From Verrucomicrobiota bacterium (GTDB lineage: Bacteria > Verrucomicrobiota > Verrucomicrobiia > Verrucomicrobiales > DEV007): DNA of 45,816 nucleotides. The position numbers and the translations under genes were made by a program. Each line of letters opens with the position of its first letter. Within the stretch, counting starts at the first letter, position 1. The notes under the pieces are model-generated. The model was not told the DNA's origin and searched no databases. It saw nothing but the letters and a program-made list of their open reading frames with translations. Location of the stretch: positions 1 to 45,816 of the forward strand of contig PKCI01000120.1 in the NCBI GenBank assembly GCA_002862135.1. Reading direction: 5' to 3'. This document shows, one piece after another, positions 41,571 to 45,816 of the stretch.

Positions 41571-44500
41571 TTAGCCTGCTTTCCCCATCTTGACGAGTTG
41601 CTCGCGGAACTTGGTGGACGGGGCGTCCTTGGATTCAAACTGGATCGTGATATCTTCTCCCATCCGTCGGCTGTGGGCGATCCAGCGCGAAAGAGTGACT
41701 TCAAGAAGGAGGAAAAGGAAGGCGCCGATCGCTAGGTAGCGCCAGAGTTCCTGGCCGAACTGGTTTCCGTTAAGAAATCCAACCAACTCCTCAAGAGTCT
41801 GTGGCTGTGATAGGGTCACGAAGTTACTAATAAAGTGGTAGTCAGTTTCGGAGAGTTTCTTTAACTGGCTCTCGTTTTCGTTACGTCGGACCGTGAAGGG
41901 GATTTCGGAACCTTCTTCAACAAGGAAATGTGAGAAGAAAAGGCGCTGCTCTTCAGGGACAACGAGGTGGTAGAGGCCCGAGGAAATTTCGCCCTGCAGT
42001 TTGAGGACAGATCCGGTCCCGACCGAAGCAAGTTGAGCGGTGCGGGGTCGACCCCCGGGGCCCTTGACCTGGTAGGAGGTGAGCAATGACTGGCGGCCAG
42101 CTTCACCCTCTCTCAGAGAGAAAGTGCGGAAGGCGCGGGAGGGAATTACCTGCTGGGCGATGGAGTCAGATTCCCACATCAGGGTTGCCTTGGCGTCTCC
42201 GCCTTCGTCCTCGAAAATGGCGTGGAAGTCATACCATTTGTCGCCTTCGAATTTGAAGCCGATCTGCTTGCGGCTGCCGGGTGACTGGAAATCTCCAATG
42301 TGCTTGCTGTTGATCGTGACGTTCAGCCTTCCGTCGAGGTCGGCGATGAAGGCATAGCGATTTGTCTCGGGGAATTGTATGCTGCCTTCCCATTCAACGC
42401 GGAAGTTGTCGGCCGGGATGCCTGCGGCCGGTGTGCTGTTGCGCCAGTCGAATCTGATGGAATCGTCAGTTTTCACATGAGAAGGTTCTTTGGTATAGCT
42501 GTCTTGGTAATATTTGCCGACCAGGCCTTGCCCGATGGCGCGGCCACGGCGTCCCGCGAGATTGATGCTGATCTCCCATCCCGGGTCGAGGTTTAGTACG
42601 TAGGCGGTCGGATCAGCGAGGTAGTAGACCAGTTCGTGGAGGTAGGGCAAAAACGCCTGGCGGGTGACGAGATTTCCTGACGTGAGGTCGAGCGGTATGC
42701 TTGTCAGGATGACCTGTCCCCGGCCAAGTTGACGGTTGGAAAGAAGGATCGCGCCGTTGTTCAGACGGGCGCCGATCGAGGTGATGCGATTGAGGGATTC
42801 CGGAACTTCCTGCCCGCGGTAGTTCGTGATGAACGTCTCGAGGAAATCGCTTTTGCCAGGCGCGGCGACTTTGCGAAGAGCTGGGTGGGTGAGTGAGCCG
42901 GGAGAGGGAGCGAAGTGCTCTCCGGTGTTGGCGACGGTGGGTTGGTCGTCGAGCAGGGCGGGAAGTACCGGAAGCCCGTCTCCAAGTTTCCACTGGTTGT
43001 AGAAGTCAGGCTGGGACTTGTGACCGGCAGCCACGAGTAGGCCGCCTCCACTGCGAACGTAGGAAACTAGTGCTTTGGCAGTTGCCTTTGGAAGACGGGG
43101 GACGTCTCCGAGGATGACAGCGTCGTAGGCTTCGAATTCCGAAATGGTGGCTATCTCGGGCGCTTTGATGACGACGGGTTCGACCAGGAATTCGATGAGA
43201 TCGAGGGTGGGGTCGTAGAACATGTCAAAGTTGTCGGACGACTCATCAGCAACAGCTTCGTTATTGGCCTTTAGAGTAGGGTCGAGAGTGAGGGATGAAG
43301 GAGCCAGAGCAACTGCGGCAAAGGTCGACGCCCGGTCAAGCACCCGGCCGTAAGGACGTCCGTCGACGATGAGTACCTTTAGACGATCGGCGACGTTCGT
43401 GGCGTAGAAATTCTTGTTGTCGGTGGCGATGTCATCCTGAACCTCGAGTTCAGCCGAGACATAGTGAGCGCCGGGATCGGAGAACTTGTGGGAAAAGGTG
43501 ACGGTTTGTTTTTCTCCGGGTTGGAGCTGGGCGATGGATTGGTCCCGGTAGGGGCGGTTTTCTCCGACGGAAAGAAGCAGGGCACCCGGGGTGACAGCTT
43601 CGTTGCCGGTATTGCGAACTGTGACGGAGATGTCGACGGGGCGGTCGACCCCAACAATCTCGCGTGAAAAAGTGACATCAGTAACGGCGAGGTTCCGGAT
43701 ATAGTCTGGTAGAGGAAGCTTGCGAAGCAGGATCTGTGGCTCGGTGGTGAGATTCTGGAAGGCATCGCGCAGAAAACTCCATTGGCCGGCTTTGCCGATT
43801 TCCCAGCCGATATTTTGTTCATCGGTCAGGATAATAATTTGTTTCGCCGGATTGTCACCGCGGGCAAGACTGAGTGAGGCCAGCGTGAAAGTCTGGTAGG
43901 TCGCCATGGCACCGTCGATAGGAGCGAGATCATTGAGGGCGGTTTCGAGCTCGGCGCGATCGGTGGTGGGGTCGAGAATGATACCGGTCGGTGACGGGCC
44001 GCCGAGGATTAGACTGAAGGCATGCCCGCGTGGAGCGCGCTTGATCAGAGTTCGTGCTTCCTTGACTGCTCTTTCGAAATTGGTCTCGCCGTTGGCCATG
44101 ATGGACATGGAGGTCGAACCATCAATGATCAGCGCCACATCCTGTCGGGCTCCCGGGGTGAAGCGGGAGAGATTGAGGTATTTCTCAAACGCGATCAGAC
44201 CGATGCAGGATAGCAGCAGGATAATCGAGGTTCCCCCGATCCGTTGTTGCCACTTCTTTTCACCGTGAAGAACCACCGCAACACCCAGACCGACGACGCC
44301 GATCAGCATGACGGGGAGAATGACGATCCAGGGAATAGTCGTCCCCGGCGGAATGAACGGTCTCGCCAGCGCCAGTGCGAGGAGACCGACGAGGAGGCAT
44401 CGCGTCGCCATGAGAAGCGCTTCCTCGAGTTGGATGCGGCGGCTCCGAATCTCGAGTGACTCAAGCAGAAAGTTCATCGCACCCCAGTCGACGATCTTCT

Positions 44501-44585
44501 TGGAACGGCGATTAAGCAGGTGAATGATGATCGGAATGGCAATCGCAAGAGCTCCGATCACGAGCGCTGTATTAAGGAACAACAA
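41571..44585 (-). CDS. BatA-like vWA membrane protein carrying a PA14 domain
   Basis: 1004 residues, TTG start at 44585, 3 bases after the DUF58 stop. The N-terminus has the BatA signature (IPIIIHLLNRRSKKIVDWGA, 17-36) and four helices; vWA domain about 148-290 with MIDAS DGSTS (155-159) and LTDEQN; a CARDB-like beta domain 295-395; an amidotransferase-like Rossmann domain about 400-655 (LKVLIVDGRPYG, YDAVILGDVPRLP, GGGLLVAAG). Residues about 686-822 form a PA14-type beta-barrel: GLVGKYYQDSYTKEPSHVK, FRVEWEGSIQFPETNRYAF, IADLDGRLNVTINSKHI. A last helix at 949-965 and a cytosolic tail follow. PA14 domains usually bind carbohydrate; finding one in a BatA-like protein suggests recognition of cell-wall or surface glycan. 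Confidence 0.88.
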   Translation of the reverse strand: MLFLNTALVIGALAIAIPIIIHLLNRRSKKIVDWGAMNFLLESLEIRSRRIQLEEALLMATRCLLVGLLALALARPFIPPGTTIPWIVILPVMLIGVVGLGVAVVLHGEKKWQQRIGGTSIILLLSCIGLIAFEKYLNLSRFTPGARQDVALIIDGSTSMSIMANGETNFERAVKEARTLIKRAPRGHAFSLILGGPSPTGIILDPTTDRAELETALNDLAPIDGAMATYQTFTLASLSLARGDNPAKQIIILTDEQNIGWEIGKAGQWSFLRDAFQNLTTEPQILLRKLPLPDYIRNLAVTDVTFSREIVGVDRPVDISVTVRNTGNEAVTPGALLLSVGENRPYRDQSIAQLQPGEKQTVTFSHKFSDPGAHYVSAELEVQDDIATDNKNFYATNVADRLKVLIVDGRPYGRVLDRASTFAAVALAPSSLTLDPTLKANNEAVADESSDNFDMFYDPTLDLIEFLVEPVVIKAPEIATISEFEAYDAVILGDVPRLPKATAKALVSYVRSGGGLLVAAGHKSQPDFYNQWKLGDGLPVLPALLDDQPTVANTGEHFAPSPGSLTHPALRKVAAPGKSDFLETFITNYRGQEVPESLNRITSIGARLNNGAILLSNRQLGRGQVILTSIPLDLTSGNLVTRQAFLPYLHELVYYLADPTAYVLNLDPGWEISINLAGRRGRAIGQGLVGKYYQDSYTKEPSHVKTDDSIRFDWRNSTPAAGIPADNFRVEWEGSIQFPETNRYAFIADLDGRLNVTINSKHIGDFQSPGSRKQIGFKFEGDKWYDFHAIFEDEGGDAKATLMWESDSIAQQVIPSRAFRTFSLREGEAGRQSLLTSYQVKGPGGRPRTAQLASVGTGSVLKLQGEISSGLYHLVVPEEQRLFFSHFLVEEGSEIPFTVRRNENESQLKKLSETDYHFISNFVTLSQPQTLEELVGFLNGNQFGQELWRYLAIGAFLFLLLEVTLSRWIAHSRRMGEDITIQFESKDAPSTKFREQLVKMGKAG

Positions 44586-44588
44586 GGA

Positions 44589-45521
44589 TCAGGTCTTTCT
44601 TTGGGAGAAGTAGGTAAATAACGCCTCCGGCACTCCGGTCTTAGTATTGATTGGGACGTAGTCCGCCTGCATCTGGCCGCAGGCCAGTTCCATGGCCTTG
44701 AGGTGCTCGCGGACACGGTCGAGATAAGACGCCCGGATTGTCGAAGGGTCGATGTTGAGCTTACGGCCCTCGACTTCGAGGCAGCGAAAGTCGTCAAAGT
44801 TTTCGAAGGGGAAAGTCAATTCCTCTGCCGCCATGAGATGGAAAACGACGAGTTCATGGTTCTTATAGCGGAAGTGATGGAGCGCGTTCTTGATGGCTTC
44901 GGCATCATCGAAAAGGTCACTGATCACAATGACGAGCCCGCGTGGCGGAATTCGTTCGGCGATCTCGTGAAAGGTATCGGCGCAACGGGTGTCCTCTGTG
45001 GAATTAGTGTTAGACAGTTCTTCAAGAATAGCGCGGACCTGGCTCGGTTTTGCTGTGGGGCGCAGGTAGCGCTTAATGCCATCAGCAAAGGTGACGAGGC
45101 CGACGGCATCCTGCTGTCGGATCAAGAGGTAGGTCAGTGCGGCGGTGAGGTAGCGCCCGTATTCAAACTTGGAGAGGCATTCGCATCCGCCCAGCGAAGT
45201 TGCTTCGTCGCCGGAATAGGCCATCGACCCCGACGCATCTAGGAGTATGGTGACCCTCATGTTGGTCTCCTCGATGAATTGCTTGATGTAGTAACGGTCG
45301 CTTTTGCCGTAGATCCGCCAGTCGAGATTGCGGAGGTCGTCTCCGCTCACGTATTGGCGGTGTTCGGCGAACTCAACCGAGAACCCTTTGTGGGGGCTGG
45401 AGTGGCGCCCGTTGATGGTGCCTTCCTTCGCGCTGCGCGCGAGGAATTCCAACCGGGTGATCATGTTGATGATCTCGCCCGGAAGCAGCTCGGTGAAGGC
45501 GGGTGTCGCGCTTTCCGGCAT
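44589..45521 (-). CDS. DUF58 protein (MoxR/Bat cluster)
   Basis: 310 residues from the ATG at 45521; a GTG at 45545 would overlap moxR by 20 bases and add 8 residues. DUF58 signature: GRHSSPHKGFSVEFAEHRQY with GDDLRNLDWRIYGKSDRYYI in the N-terminal half, then a vWA-like fold with the MIDAS-type DASGS (95-99), VGLVTFADG and IVISDLFDD. No membrane helix, so cytosolic. DUF58 proteins are regularly encoded between a MoxR ATPase and Bat membrane proteins and are thought to link the AAA+ chaperone to its vWA partners. Start 4 bases after the moxR stop. Confidence 0.93.
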   Translation of the reverse strand: MPESATPAFTELLPGEIINMITRLEFLARSAKEGTINGRHSSPHKGFSVEFAEHRQYVSGDDLRNLDWRIYGKSDRYYIKQFIEETNMRVTILLDASGSMAYSGDEATSLGGCECLSKFEYGRYLTAALTYLLIRQQDAVGLVTFADGIKRYLRPTAKPSQVRAILEELSNTNSTEDTRCADTFHEIAERIPPRGLVIVISDLFDDAEAIKNALHHFRYKNHELVVFHLMAAEELTFPFENFDDFRCLEVEGRKLNIDPSTIRASYLDRVREHLKAMELACGQMQADYVPINTKTGVPEALFTYFSQRKT

Positions 45522-45525
45522 GGAA

Positions 45526-45816
45526 TCAGACGTCGAGGTCAGCACTCGGCTGGAACTGGTCGACCAGCATGGTGACGATGTCGTCGCTGGTGACCCCGGC
45601 GGCCTCCGCGTTGAACGTTGTCAGAACGCGGTGACGCAGCACGGGGTGAGCCACGGCGCGTACATCGGCGGTAGTCGTGTGATATCGTCCCTGGAGAATG
45701 GCGCGGGCCTTGGCGGCAAGAACGAGGTAAATGCCGGCTCGTGGGCCAGCACCCCAGGAAACCATTTCTTTGACGAAATCAGGAGCTCCCTCCTCTTTGG
45801 GCCGGGAGGCTCGAGC
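45526..45816 (-). CDS. MoxR-family AAA+ ATPase, C-terminal part
   Basis: The frame is open to the edge of the window, so only about 96 C-terminal residues are seen: ARASRPKEEGAPDFVKE followed by MVSWGAGPRAGIYLVLAAKA, GRYHTTTADVRAVAHPVLRHR and a short tail. WGAGPRAG-x-x-LVLAAKA and PVLRHR are the hallmark of the MoxR lid domain. Walker A and B motifs lie outside the window. MoxR ATPases act as chaperones that load metals or cofactors or remodel vWA proteins; the following genes supply DUF58 and vWA partners. An internal ATG at 45765 is not the true start. Confidence 0.93.
   Translation of the reverse strand, partial: ARASRPKEEGAPDFVKEMVSWGAGPRAGIYLVLAAKARAILQGRYHTTTADVRAVAHPVLRHRVLTTFNAEAAGVTSDDIVTMLVDQFQPSADLDV

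Noticed and set aside
1-45816. CRISPR arrays, tRNA/rRNA genes, insertion sequences, prophage or integrase
   Set aside because: No regularly spaced repeats, cloverleaf-like tracts, transposase or recombinase motifs were found on reading both strands.

Overview
The window looks like chromosomal DNA from a moderately GC-rich Gram-negative bacterium of the Planctomycetes-Verrucomicrobia-Chlamydiae group, most likely a verrucomicrobium. This is an inference from gene content and style. It rests on a one-piece SecDF next to YajC and Tgt, GTP-type PEP carboxykinase, a sulfatase with HEAT repeats, an FHA-cyclase and a TPR-type Ser/Thr kinase, a very long MoxR/DUF58/BatA/DUF4175 operon, and almost no Shine-Dalgarno sequences. 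No marker such as 16S rRNA is present to settle it. I saw no tRNA, rRNA, CRISPR array, insertion sequence, integrase or phage gene; this is a stable, densely coding chromosomal stretch.

Layout. Bases 1-13,500 are mostly housekeeping: the 3' part of guaA; the divergent tgt-yajC-secDF block on the minus strand; then pckG, moeA, a class I DAHP synthase, a squalene/phytoene-synthase-like enzyme and a possible 42-residue membrane peptide on the plus strand; a secreted sulfatase on the minus strand; and rpmE. Bases 13,500-21,770 (plus) carry prfA, a hotdog thioesterase, a half-size EamA-type membrane protein, a phenylacetate-CoA-ligase-like enzyme, and a three-gene ABC exporter operon whose genes overlap by ATGA.

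Bases 21,800-28,800 form a compatible-solute or glycoside cluster built around a clear glucosyl-3-phosphoglycerate synthase (gpgS). It has two GT4 glycosyltransferases (one divergent), a HAD hydrolase, a family 9-like carbohydrate-binding protein with no signal peptide, an M20 metallopeptidase homologue that has lost its catalytic Glu-Glu pair, and an unknown protein. The genes are tightly coupled and point to glucosylglycerate or mannosylglucosylglycerate-type solutes.

Bases 28,770-45,816 (minus) form one apparently continuous nine-gene operon: MoxR ATPase, DUF58, a BatA-like vWA membrane protein carrying a PA14 domain, a second vWA membrane protein, a 1245-residue DUF4175 coiled-coil protein, a secreted alpha/alpha-toroid protein, LipB, an FHA-linked class III nucleotidyl cyclase with unusual substrate residues, and a membrane Ser/Thr kinase with TPR repeats. 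Gaps are between -4 and 36 bases. It couples a MoxR/Bat-type envelope machine to phosphorylation and cyclic-nucleotide signalling modules, and is the best candidate here for an undescribed system.

Expression signals: three convincing intrinsic terminators (after secDF, overlapping the end of tgt, and after rpmE) and several plus-strand genes whose -35/-10-like boxes lie so close to the start codon that the transcripts should be leaderless.
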